Of a stretch of DNA of 64,000 nt, positions 11,796-23,010 are shown one piece after another. The DNA is taken from assembly GCF_954871325.1 (NCBI RefSeq), contig NC_088776.1, positions 59,234,954 to 59,298,953 on the forward strand, in the 5' to 3' direction. Under the pieces are notes generated by a model. It searched no databases. It was not told where the DNA came from and saw only the letters and a list, made by a program, of their open reading frames with translations. Made by a program: the position numbers and the translations under genes. The stretch comes from Gordionus sp. m RMFG-2023. Taxonomy: Eukaryota; Nematomorpha; Gordioida; Chordodea; Parachordodidae. The number at the start of each line of letters is the position of its first letter. Within the stretch, counting starts at the first letter, position 1.

Positions 11796-14700
11796 TTAAT
11801 AAACTCTCCCGGCCTCGAAAAGAGATTGCCCAGCTGCGCCGGCATCCGCTCCAGATCCTGTATATTTGCCTTCGGCGGCCAAGTGGTTAGCAATAGCACG
11901 TTTGAGAAATATGGCTTGACCATTCTTAACGTTCTCAGGTTTACCAGCCCAAGTCATCAAAGCGCTTTCCTAATTTTTTTATTTATTTTAGGTTACGTTA
12001 CTATATTTTAAAAATTTAGAGAAGACAGTATATTCAGAAATCCGCGATTTTGATACACGGTAATCCAAGTCGGGGTTAAAACGGTTGCGAGTCAAATATT
12101 TTTTTTAATTAAAAGCCAGACCGGGCTCAAAAGTGAGATTTTAAATCCTACCCAGATCGTGGTCAAGGAAATGAGGTCTCGGGTTTTTGGTAATATAATA
12201 TACTTAGCAGAGTTGTTAAAAGATACTTTTTAAATGGATCTAGATACAGATACATCGTCTAAAATAATATCTAGATACCGATATTTTAATCAAAAATCTA
12301 TCTAGATACAGATACCACATTTTTATATCTAGATACAGGACAACTCTGATACTTAGTGTTGTGAAATGGCTCGACAAGACTAACCTAACATTATAACCAG
12401 GAAAATATCGCCTAAGCTTCGAGGTTTCGCCAATAGATGTTCAATCCCATGTGCCATCTATGGGCAAAACCTTTAGGCTTGTATAATAATTTTTAGGATA
12501 AAATATTGAGTTAACTGTTTTTAAAAATCGGCTCAAATTGAGCTGTTTAACATACTATCTACATATTTTCTTTCCTTAACTTTTTTTTAGAAATTAAATG
12601 AAATTCAATCATGTTTTTTTTTCCTTCTTCAAACTTGCAAAGCTCGTCCGAAAGAGAATGTCAGGGGCCACGGTTTTCGAGCTCCCTTATATTTGTTGAT
12701 CTCGTTCAAGTTAACCGTAGCTTGCTCTTCGGATTGACCGCCCGAGAGGAAAACGATTCCGGCCACTGCAGGCGGTACTCGCCTAGACAAGGTCTCGGCA
12801 GTGGCTATGCCAATCTGTTTTTAAAAAAATAAAAACATCAGAATTAATATTGTCATTATTAAGAGTAATGGGCACTTGGACAATGACAAATAATATCTAC
12901 ACCAACGATGTATTCAGTGTACATAAATGGAAAACAGCTGACGACGCCATTTTGGTTACGCATAGCATATATATAAAAAAATATTTAAAATCCTAGCTCA
13001 CAAAAACCAAATTCAAATAATTTAAAGAATTCTGGGTTAAATATAGGTTATCCAAAATGACGTGTCACGTGGTTTCCAGGTGATTTGCATTCAAAGACGC
13101 TTTAAAAGGCATTATTATAAATGAATTGCCCGTCTAAGTATTACTATATGTCAATGCACTTCGAGAAACGTTCCTTATAACTTATCTTATCTTTTCCTAA
13201 AATTGGAGGAAGTATATAAAAAATAAAAACTACGTTTTAATAAATGGGACAAAATATAGATATTAGCTAGTGTTGTTAAACGGCTCGTTTTGAGCCGATT
13301 TTTAAAAACGGCTAACTCAATATTTCATCCAGAATAGTATTACGCAAGTCTGAAGATTTTGTTTAAAGGAGAAACAAAGGTTTGGACATCTATTAGCGAA
13401 ATTTCGAGGCTTAGGCAATATTTTTATGGCTAAAATATTGAGTTACGAGCCGTTTAACATCACTAGATATTACGGGGAAGCAAAAAATAATATATATTAT
13501 AGGCCGGGTCCTAAATATAAAAAATATTAAATAAATTTACTAATTTTGAAAGAAAAAAATAACATTACGAGCTATTTTTAATGTAAAAATAAAATAATGT
13601 CCTAAATCACATTATTTACAAAAATTTATTATAATTATTATGAAAAAACTAAGTAATATTAAAGTATTTGGTGGCTGTTATTTTTGGTATTTAATTCCCT
13701 TTTTTTTAACTTTCTTTTTTAAGTTTATTTTCATTTTTTTTCTATTTTAATTTTTTCTTACAAAACTTTGGAACATTTCGGACATGTTTCATAATTTTAT
13801 TAATTTACAAAAATTTATCAATTTTGACGTTTTTTTCCAATATATTTAGGACACCACAACCTTAAGATAAATTAATAAGATTTCAAAGTTTTAAAAATAC
13901 TCGAGAAAAGAAATATATCCTAATATCGTGGATGCACTACTAACCAATATTGTGTTTAGTATTTATTGGTAAATAAAGAAGAAGCAAAGATAAAATCTCT
14001 TGAATTATCATCGTTTTCATATATTTTAGAGCGGTGCCGATCCATATATTTTCGACCGATCTGATATCCGATTTTTAAATTAATTTAAATTATTTTTGGC
14101 CAAAATACTATTAACATAAAGCCTCCAAATTTTGAGAATAGATGTGCAAACCTGTCAACTGTGGGCAAAATATCCAAAGCATGGATAATTTACTTTAGAC
14201 TAAAAATCTTGAGTTAACCCTTTTAAAAAAGCTAGAATATGAATCGTCAGATATTTTAAAATCATTTTTTTTTGTTACTGCGGATATAATATTAAATTTT
14301 TAACCACTTCCGAATCTCATAATTTTAAATCATTTATCCTGAGCGATTTTTTAAAATGGGGAACATCTGATATGACCGGAAATCTATTAGAAATCTATTA
14401 CAGCACATATAGAAATACCGGCACTGTAAATTTCAAACAAATTTTACCGCGAAATATCTAACTACCCTTAACTTATATTTCAAATATAAATTTGTTTAAT
14501 AATCTCAAATATTTAATGATACAAAAAATAGCCTGAAATTTAGAGGGCGGGGAGGTAGTTACTCCACGAAATGCTTAGAAAATAATACATTTCCGGTCAA
14601 ATCAAACTTCCCAAATTTAAAAATGGCTCCCAGTAAAATGATCTAAAATTGAGACATCATAAATCTTCGTGAATGATGCCATATCCCAAATACGACATAT

Positions 14701-17700
14701 ATAATCGTTAATATAACCAAAAACAATTTTTAAAAAAATGGCGAAATATCGATCCAGATCAGATCTAGAATTAGGCACAGCCCTAATTTACTTATAACTA
14801 ACCAATGAAAATTAACGTGTATTAATTGTTTTCAATTTGCCCCGATTACCATTTAAAATGCAGTGTCAAATAGGTTGCACCATTATGTATACATGTTTAA
14901 GTAGGGAAATAAAATATAATTCTTTCTAAATCTAATAGTAATTCGAGGAAAATAATCGGGGGGAGATCTAATATTTTAAAAAAATAATATGTATACGTCA
15001 AAATTTTAAGTGCAGTGTAAATTTTGTACAATTCAGTTAATTTAAAAAAAGTAAACCAATTTTAAGTTTAAAAAGGTAACCTCTTGAGGAGTAGCCCTTT
15101 TTGGGCATCCTTGACCAGGGGTCACCATGTTAGGCTTCAGAAGGGTTCCTTCTAAAAATACTTTGTGATCCGCTAAGGCCTTGTATTGGGCCGCTAGTAC
15201 CTATTACGATGTAAAATGGTGTTTGCGATGATTGATTATTAAATATAAAACATTGTATGTAAATAAAAATCTAACTAATTAAAAAAAACTAGACTGTCAT
15301 AAATTGAGCTTAATTATGATTGGTCACGATCAGAATTAATTATTTTGTAATCTGGAATAAAATTCGTTCATCTGATTCTGTTTATGAATTAAAATTTATC
15401 TAGGCAAGCTTAAAGAATGATTTCAAAAATGTTGAGGAATGGATGAATTCGATTATAAGAGGGGGGGGGGCAACACTTTGGAAGAAGTTGATGATTAATG
15501 GAGTGATCATTTCATTGTAGAGAATTTGTAATAGTCAAATATCAAATCATTATTGTATAATTTTTTTTATAGGAGAAAATATAATTATCCATACTAATTT
15601 CTTAGAAATTAAAAAAATTTAGGCCCGAGTTATTTTTAAAATTTTTAAGCCTGAACCCGACTTCGAACCGGTTATGTGGGATCTGATTTGGCTGTTAAAA
15701 AATCGTGTTTTAAAGATGTTAGAAAAATAGTAATTAAAATCTCAGAACGATATTCAGTAATTAAAAAAATTTATTATATCATACAACAGGCCTTTTAACC
15801 TTAATAAAATATGTAAATGAAAGATATGAAAATAATACAAATTGAAAATTCGGGGGGGGGAGGGGTAAAATAATGAAAAAAAAATTAATAATAATTTCGA
15901 GAGGAAAAAAACCTTTTCTGTAACTTCCTGGCAAACATGCATATCGTGATCTCCGTCTTGTAAAACCTCCGGTTCCACTATGGGAACCAAATTGTTCTAA
16001 AATTAAGAGAGAGAGAGATGAAAAAAGTATATATTATTTCATTTACGATTATGGGTATTATATTTTCCATTTATGCTCATCCTCCTATTCATCTTAACTT
16101 ATCTTTCTATAGTCCTTATCAATCCCACCCGCTCCTTCTCAAAAAATCTACCTTTTGACAAATGAAGGCGTATTCAGCCAGTATTCGGGCGTTCTCGTAG
16201 ATGGCCTTGTCAGACGGTTTACCCTGGGCGACGTTAATGTGGATCACGTTCCGCCATTTGGTGAAAACGGCTCCTTCCTTCGAATATTTAGCGCATCGCT
16301 CGTCCAAATCTTCCAGTCCGCTAGTTATCGTCTCACCCGGAGCTCCGCCCTCTAAGGGCTTAACTCCTTTGTCCACTTTAATACCAACTTGGATGCCTGT
16401 TTTTTTTAAAAAAATATATATAATTCAAATTTAAATGATTATAACATATCAAACTTTCTATCTTATTTCACATTAACAGCCGATTTTAGAAAACGGCTAA
16501 CTCAATATTTCATCAAGAAAAATATTATGCAAACCTGAAGATTTTGTTCATATAAGGAACAAAGGTCTATACATATATTATCGAAATCTCACGGCTTGGT
16601 CAATATTTTTTCTGGCTAAAATATTGAGTTAGGCGTTTTTAAAAATCGGCTCAAAACCAGCTGTTTAACATCACTAATACTACTACTACTATAGAGTATG
16701 AAGTGCAACTGATTTGAATGATTAAAAATAGTGCCTACAAATTAAGGCGATTTTTCCTCTCTCTTCAAATTCCGTATTTTAATTGATAAGCGTAAAAAAT
16801 TTGATAAGGTTTTTTTCTTTCGCGTTTCCTTTTAAACAACGGAAGCGTTTCATAGAAAACGCACAATGCTAAACACTACCGTTCAATTCGTGAGCGTTAT
16901 ATGAAAATACCGCTCTTCTTTTAGGTGACCAAATGATTTACTTGCGTCCATGGCGGATTTACTTTCCGTTGGGGCGACAACTCTATTTTTCGCCAACTTC
17001 AAATCGACAAAACCGGGTTTAACTGCGAAGTATCGCCTTAAGATTTGGAACTTTTCAGCCCACGGAGAAAGCGGGGATATTTTGCCACAATTCCTACCTT
17101 ATATATTTTTTATAATGTCCACCTGCTGAACCGAATTAGTCGATTTTAGACCATTACCCAACCATCTACTCCTTTTTGAGTGATCGTTCAATTAAATCTT
17201 GAAATGAAAATCATAATTAAGATTTATAAAGACCTTCAATTATCAATCCAATGTCAATCATCTGTCACACATGATATTTCTATATGCAACTTGTTTTAAA
17301 AATTCTCTCTAACTTATTAAAAATAAATTGAAATATAAAATTATTTTTAAATTAGAAAAAAATCGATAAAAATTCTCAAGATTTTTTATTGAAATTTTTT
17401 TTATTTTTACAAAAATCGCGCTTTAGCCTTGACTAATTTTACAAATTTTTTGACTAAATTTTCTGCCGTTTTGTTGAGAAAAAAAAGCTGCAAATCTCGA
17501 GGGTAGTATCAATTGAAACTTCTAGAATCTTGATGAAACAGGGTGTCTACTGTTTTTCTGTCACAGAATAAAAATCCTGTCAGAACTCATATTTATTCAT
17601 TTCATCCACATTCCACATCATCCATTTTAAAAAGGACTAATAAAAAAAGGCTTCATTTAATTTTTCTGCTTTCCTTGAAAAAGCATTAACTACCCCCTCC

Positions 17701-19615
17701 TCAGCCAAATAATCTTGAATATTTATCAGATAACCTATACAGGCCGGGCTTACTGCTGACATTTTTAATTCCCATTTGAAACAATTTATATAAAATAAGC
17801 CAGAATTATTTTAAAAAATATCTGTTGTATAGACAAAATCTAAGGAAAATATGAGTTATGGCAGCACAAAATACTGCCTAAATCGCTCAAGTATTCATAG
17901 CCAAATGATAGCAGACGTGTACAATTTAACATAATCCATTTTTGTAATTAGAATCGGATTTAGATCTTTGAAGAAAAGTAATGCTGGATTAGATTGGCTG
18001 GACAAAATTTAAAAAAATTATTAATTCTTAGTTGAAGCCAGGCCAGATTTAATGTTTCAAAATATAACTAATTGTATACAAATTCAGGAGCACAAAATTA
18101 TTTGGCAATCTAAAATCATTGTTATTGCTAGAAAAATAATTAGTAGTCTACAACATTTATTTCCTTCCATAGAAAAAATATATTTAATTTATTACCCAAA
18201 AGTTTTGTTATTATTTGAAAATTATTTGTTGCTTATTTTCTTATGATTAAAAATATAATAAAACATTAAACTTGTCTTATTTGAATTTTAAATTTGATAA
18301 AGGAGGGCTAGGGTTATATTTATAAAGCTAGAGAAAATAGGGTTAAACTTGAATGTTTAATGATATAAGGTAGAGTTAAAATCAATTGGCTAGTAAGATA
18401 TAGGTTACAATATAAATTAAAAGGTTAGGAAAATATGGGTTAGTTAATTTATATTACAAAATGTTTAAAATATTGTCCCCAATTTAGAACATTGAATTTC
18501 GATAATGTAAATGATAATCTCATTATTTTTGTTCAATGTAGATTATTTAATAAATAAATTTTATTCTTTATAATTTTTATTTAGGTTAAGAATATTGAAT
18601 TTATGTTCCGGTCAGGTTTTTATTTTAAAATCATATTTGAATTTGGACCAAGTTAGGAAAAATTTTTCTTTCCATAAGTCAGGTTTAGGATTATTTTTTT
18701 AAACCTATAATAGGTCTTTACTGACATTGCACATAGTCATAAATATTACTCAAAGGGTATTTAAGCATTGCTATCAATTTACTGGAGATGGCAAAATTTT
18801 ATGACAATCATAAAAAAATTCTCCATCGGCAGTAACTGTAACTGGTATATAGCATCCTAAATATCTTTAATATTTCATATTATTTCAAAAAAACACACTT
18901 CCCTATCAATTAAAACTTTCCTGCTGTTTAATAAAACATTCTCAATGGAAGTTATCCAATGACATGTAATTTTTAACTTGTGTTAGTAAAATATTTAATG
19001 CTAAAGTAATTCAATAAAGAAAATAAAATTTATATAAAATAAGAAATTTTATTCTAAAGTATATTCAAGTATAAAATATAAAACTTTTTTTTAAAAAAAA
19101 ATGAAATTGAAATTAAATGAATAATTAATAACTATAAAATAATTTAATTTTAAAATTCTGTGAATTTCATTATTATTTAAAGGTAATCAATTTAAAACAT
19201 ATCAATCAAATACTTATTTCTGGCTTAATATTTCATAGTATAAATATAAACCTTCAAAAAATTGACTATAAAAAATCAATGAATAATTTTTGAAAAAATG
19301 TATTTTATGGTAATTACCTATTGATTTGACAAAATCTCTAAATAGCTGCCCATTATCACCTTTCTGATAAAAGGTTTCATCAAAGAAAATAATCCCACCA
19401 ATATATTTGGAAAGTTCGGGACTAGCACTAAAGAACATATTTCTGTACAATCTTCTATTTTCTTCATTGTTTTCAATATGAATTTTTTCAAATTTTTTGG
19501 GGACTGAGGTATTACTTTCATCGGCCGCAAGAATACCCTTTCCAGGGGCTACGATTAATGATGCATTTTTAACTAAATTAGTTCTTTGAGCTTCAGTTAG
19601 GGGTGAATTTGCCAT
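11796..19615 (-). CDS. Fructose-bisphosphate aldolase, class I (complete, six exons)
   Basis: This cytosolic enzyme of glycolysis and gluconeogenesis cleaves fructose 1,6-bisphosphate to dihydroxyacetone phosphate and glyceraldehyde 3-phosphate. The exons are 19615-19318, 16396-16152, 15996-15913, 15200-15081, 12814-12635 and 11969-11796. They total 1,101 nt, or 366 residues plus TAA, with GT..AG and consistent phases at every junction. Start: [10 protein letters not shown]. Motifs in order: [12 protein letters not shown] (Asp32), [45 protein letters not shown] (Schiff-base Lys231), [22 protein letters not shown] and a C-terminal Tyr ([11 protein letters not shown]). All catalytic residues expected for the family are present and the length is normal. 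The stretch after Ser34 ([11 protein letters not shown]) departs from the usual T-G-T/S-I-G/A-K-R sequence, so the N-terminal exon is the most diverged. Introns are 2,921, 155, 712, 2,266 and 665 bp; introns 1, 4 and 5 carry short transposons. Confidence 0.96.
12208..12348. mobile_element. 141-bp hAT-like MITE with perfect 8-bp target duplication
   Basis: The element starts CAGAGTTGT and ends ACAACTCTG, and is flanked on both sides by ATACTTAG (12200-12207 and 12349-12356). Inside are several copies of TCTAGATACAGATAC-like units. The CAG-type ends and the 8-bp duplication point to the hAT superfamily. It lies in aldolase intron 5. Its right-hand target duplication overlaps the first bases of the neighbouring palindromic element. 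Confidence 0.8.
12354..12557. mobile_element. Palindromic hAT-like MITE, family 1, copy B
   Basis: This copy starts TAGTGTTGTGAAATGGCTC. Its right arm has TAAAATATTGAGTTAACTG followed by AAAAATCGGCTCAAATTGAG and CTGTTTAACATACTA. It is diverged in the left arm and lies in aldolase intron 5. Confidence 0.65.
12885..13167 (-). mobile_element. MITE-like repeat, family 2, copy 2 (in aldolase intron)
   Basis: This is the reverse-oriented counterpart of 641-962. Read on the minus strand it has TTGACATATAGTAATAC, AAAGCGTCTTTGAATGCAAA and AACCAAAATGGCGTCGTCAG in the same order. The middle parts of the two copies differ. It is non-coding and its ends are approximate. Confidence 0.6.
13266..13464. mobile_element. 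Palindromic hAT-like MITE, family 1, copy C (best preserved)
   Basis: The left arm reads AGTGTTGTTAAACGGCTC, then GAGCCGATTTTTAAAAACGG and CTAACTCAATATTTCATCC. The right arm is the near complement: GGCTAAAATATTGAGTTACG, then AGCCGTTTAACATCACT. The flanks AGATATTA at 13258-13265 and 13465-13472 are an exact 8-bp target duplication. It lies in aldolase intron 4. Confidence 0.78.
14085..14240. mobile_element. Possible very diverged family 1 MITE
   Basis: A GGCCAAAATA block is followed by a central part like AATAGATGTGCAAACC and GTGGGCAAAATATCC, then TAAAAATCTTGAGTTAACCC. The order matches the family 1 core, but the termini are missing or unrecognisable. Confidence 0.3.
16471..16676. mobile_element. 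Palindromic hAT-like MITE, family 1, copy D
   Basis: This copy has AGCCGATTTTAGAAAACGGC, then TAACTCAATATTTCATC on the left and CTGGCTAAAATATTGAGTTA, then CTGTTTAACATCACTA on the right. The outer left end seems lost. It lies in aldolase intron 1, about 75 bp upstream of exon 2. Confidence 0.68.
16883..17129. other. GC-rich island in aldolase intron 1, open on both strands
   Basis: This roughly 250-bp island is CpG-containing and much GC-richer than the rest of the intron. On the minus strand it is open from 17098 to 16886 (71 codons, including [20 protein letters not shown]). A GT donor after 16942 leaves phase 1, which is exactly the phase accepted by aldolase exon 2 at 16396. On the plus strand an ATG at 16950, in a good start context (TCCATGG), opens a 59-codon frame to 17129 beginning [18 protein letters not shown]. 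Neither product is recognised. It may be an alternative 5' exon or internal promoter region of aldolase, a nested small gene, or a decayed exon. Confidence 0.3.
17130..19200. other. Aldolase intron 1, AT-rich, nothing further seen
   Basis: Apart from the island at 16.9-17.1 kb, the large first intron contains only AT-rich sequence with scattered GGTTA-like words around 18.3-18.45 kb. I see no exon or complete transposon. Confidence 0.5.
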
Positions 19616-21130
19616 TTTTTATAGTTTATATTGTGATAACCTAATTAATAAAAATAATTTGTATACTTTATTATATGTAAATATTGATATGTATTTTATA
19701 TAATTGATTTTTAAAAAAGTTTATAAAAACCTGGAGGTCGGAATAATATAGACGTATTTTTTATGAAAGGAGAATTGAAGGTTGAGTTTTAATTCAACTC
19801 TTATTTTTAAAGATTTTTAAAAATTCAAATGTGCTATTAGATCTTTAAATGCAACTCGGGTTGAAGTTTTAATAATAACTTTTTGATTTTCTTATTTAAA
19901 ATAATCATATATAAAGGATATTTTTCAATTTCAAATATTAATAAAGTTTAAAAAATGTAAAATAAAATATATAATAAAGATTTAAATTGTCTCATTAAAT
20001 AATACTAATATCTCTTTTTAAATTATACATTAAAAATAGTTTATTACAATAAAACATAACATTAATAATAAAATATTACTTGAATTAGAAAAATTATGAT
20101 TTAATTTGAAAAGTTATCTCTAATGTTAATTGATTGTTAAATAGTTATTCAAAATTATATATATAAGCGCAATTTAAGATAAACCTTGATAAACTTCAAT
20201 AGAGGGATATGAATTAGCGTCACTAGAGAAAGGCTCAAGTCTCTTAAAAAATTTGAAGAGCCCCACAAAATTTTAAATTATTTTTGTACTAAATGTAATT
20301 TTAAAAATGTTATCTAAAAAAACGAAGGTAATTTTGGGTAATATTAGCTTAAAAAAGTAATTTTCAATAATGTTAGCTAAAGAAAGAAGTAAATTTGGAT
20401 AATGTTAGCTCCTACTTCAAAGTAACCCCTTCCACCCATTCCCTATAAAAAAAAATGTATAATAATAAAATTGGCAAAAGATTCATCCCAAATCAATAAA
20501 AAAAATAATCATGGCTGTGTTGTTAAGCTGATAAAAAGTTTTATAATTAAAATATTAGCCAAATTAACGATAAATTGAAGAGATTCTGAAAGTATGCATT
20601 CGATAGCTACGGTGATGTAATATTAATGGGTAACCTCATAGTTCAAGAATCAGAATAGTTTAATAATAATGAAGAAAAATAATAATCTATCCATGAAAAA
20701 AAACCTTATTTAAAAAATTAGTGTGAATTAGATGATTATGTTATTTATAAAAAACTGAAACATTTTATGTTAATGCGATCGATTTTTGATTTTATTTTTA
20801 TATTGAAAAGCTCAATTATATTAACCTATTAAAAAAATTCTTCTATGTAGTTGTAATGATATATTGTGATGAAAAAATGTAATTTAAAATAATTTATTAA
20901 AAAATGATTTATTTTGCGATTCAAAATAAAAGAAAAAATATTATCAAATAACTGAGATTATACTAATTAAAGATGCTTATAACTTTATACAATAATTTTA
21001 TTAGTGGAATTTTCATAACAAATATGATAGAAAATTAAAAAGTTTAGTAAAATTAATTCCTTAAAGGTAACAAGAAATGAACTGATATATTTCAAACCCT
21101 AATTTGACAAACATGAACGTAAAAACAACC
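19616..21130. other. AT-rich region upstream of aldolase; no gene seen
   Basis: The aldolase promoter must lie in the first few hundred bases. The AT content makes any TATA-like word uninformative. A GTTAGCTWAAR motif recurs near 20345 and 20390. No coding segment is supported. Confidence 0.5.
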
Positions 21131-22680
21131 ATACCATGACTGAATTTATTAAGCGTGATTTCCCAAAATACCAGCGATGAGAGTACTACATATGGTAAAG
21201 TACAATTTCTCAATACCAGCAAGATTTCCGGTTTGGAAAAAGTTGTTCTATTCCTGCAAAGCTTGCCTGACAATGAATTCAATAACATTGGAGCGATTTG
21301 CAAGGAAGCAGACCTTGTGGACCCAATTTATAGGAAAATTGATATTAGAATTCCCTCTAAGCCCGAGCGCCAAGCTCACGGAATTCTATGGTGCCGTTCA
21401 GAGCAAGGACGAGAAGTATTCGGCAAGCGTTACGCGAATAATTAAACTAAAACCACAAATTTACTGAATTCAGCGAATCACCGAAAAAATCATGGTAGAT
21501 ACAATGTCTAAGAAGTGGGGAAAAGAGTTAAATAATACCATGAATAAAAGACTTCTATAACATAGGTCTAGTGGAAGAGATTTTGGTAGTAAGTGATTTC
21601 AAACTTATGTCTAAAGTGAAGGCGATACATTTAAGTGAATCTTCACAAATGGAAGACAATAAAGACATACATAAGACTTAGGACACAAAACAAATAGTAA
21701 ACAGCTTGCTCGTTACTACAACCGTTACGATGATGTTACAACTATCTCTACCATAACCGCTACCACAATCGCTATTACAACTGTTACAACAAGCATTATG
21801 ATAACAGTCACGACAATCGTTATGATCATTAACAGAATATTTATCCACGCTAAGTTAACCGCAGAGGTTCAATCAGTAAATTATTTACGTCATGAAAGTC
21901 ACAGATTCAATATAAAAAACAGCAATGGTTTTCCAAGATTATTTCTAAAGCTCAATTAATATAATAGTGATAACTTAATAGCGATAACCAGTGTTGTTAA
22001 AAGGTTCGATTTGAGCCTAATTTTTAAAACGGCTAACTCAATATTTTATCCAGAAAAATCTAATGCAAGCCTGAAGATTTTCACTTATAGATGGCAGGCG
22101 TTTTTAAAAATCGGCTCAAATTGAACCATTTAACAACACTCTCGATAACCATAACACGAACCAATCTCACGATGATAAAAACACGCAATAAATATTATAG
22201 TGACAAAGGGCAACACCACATTCAAACATTCTGGTCACCATGAAAGAAGAATTTTTTGATAGGACAATACAAACATCGAAAACAAATAGTAGAGTCTACA
22301 ATCTAGAAGTGATATGAAGAATAACAACACAAGTTTATTTTAGCACGTACAACATCACAATAAGTATCAACAATGTACCAGCAGAGATATGGCGAATAGC
22401 AAAGGCTATTTGCAATAACAACGACTTAAAAGGCCAACGACTTACGATGGTAACGAGATCAGCTTTGGCACCTAGCTAAGGATGATGTTACCAAGTCGGT
22501 ACAAGCACTCAAAACCGCGTGGTGGATGGTGGCAATCCCTTGTGCTTTGATACCAGGAATAGGAAAAATAGTCGTTGGCTATATGAGGATATGGGATTAT
22601 TATGAAATAATCAAAGGCTATAAACGAGAAGGAATAGATCTCACTTCATATTAGTGTTATACGGATCAGGTTTTATAAAA
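21130..22680. other. GC-richer decayed coding-like tract of unknown origin
   Basis: About 1.5 kb stands out from the AT-rich background. It contains open stretches that look protein-like on the plus strand: 21155-21445 (or 21177-21467 in another frame), a Thr/Ile-rich stretch near 21710-21840, and a segment near 22500-22650 with a hydrophobic, membrane-like run. No single long frame survives, so the tract looks broken and old. A family 1 MITE interrupts it at 21989-22141. I do not recognise the source. It could be a decayed host gene, a transferred gene or an old virus-like element, and is treated as a fossil. Confidence 0.35.
21989..22141. mobile_element. Palindromic hAT-like MITE, family 1, copy E
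   Basis: The ends are CAGTGTTGTTAAAAGG and AACCATTTAACAACACTC. The flanks GCGATAAC (21981-21988) and TCGATAAC (22142-22149) are an 8-bp target duplication with one mismatch. The middle is shortened (153 bp against about 200 in copy C). It sits inside the decayed coding-like tract and is therefore younger than it. Confidence 0.75.
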
Positions 22681-22788
22681 CAGTTAACTATACTGCACTG
22701 ATAGATTTAATAATAATGATGAACTTTTTATTGGACAAAAATAGCTATCATTTCTAATATTTCCTATTTTTGAAATAATAGTACATTA

Positions 22789-23002
22789 CAATGTTGTTAA
22801 ATAAATTGATTTAAGCCGAGTTTTAAAAACAACTAACTCAATATTTTAGCCAGAAAAAATATTGCTTCCTCAAGATATCGCCAATAGATGCCCATCTTTT
22901 TGCCATCTATGAGCAAAATATTTTAACTTGCGTAATATTTTTCTGGAAGAAATATTGAGTTAGCCTTTAAAAATCGGCTCAAATCGAGCTGTAACAACAC
23001 TA
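22789..23002. mobile_element. Palindromic hAT-like MITE, family 1, copy F
   Basis: The ends are CAATGTTGTTAAAT and GTAACAACACTA. The flanks GTACATTA at 22781-22788 and 23003-23010 are a perfect 8-bp target duplication. The arms TAACTCAATATTTTAGCCAG and AAATATTGAGTTAGCC face each other. The copy is 214 bp and full length. Confidence 0.82.
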
Positions 23003-23010
23003 GTACATTA

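Noticed and set aside
19318-19530. 70-codon minus-strand open frame
   Set aside because: It is the out-of-frame shadow of aldolase exon 1.
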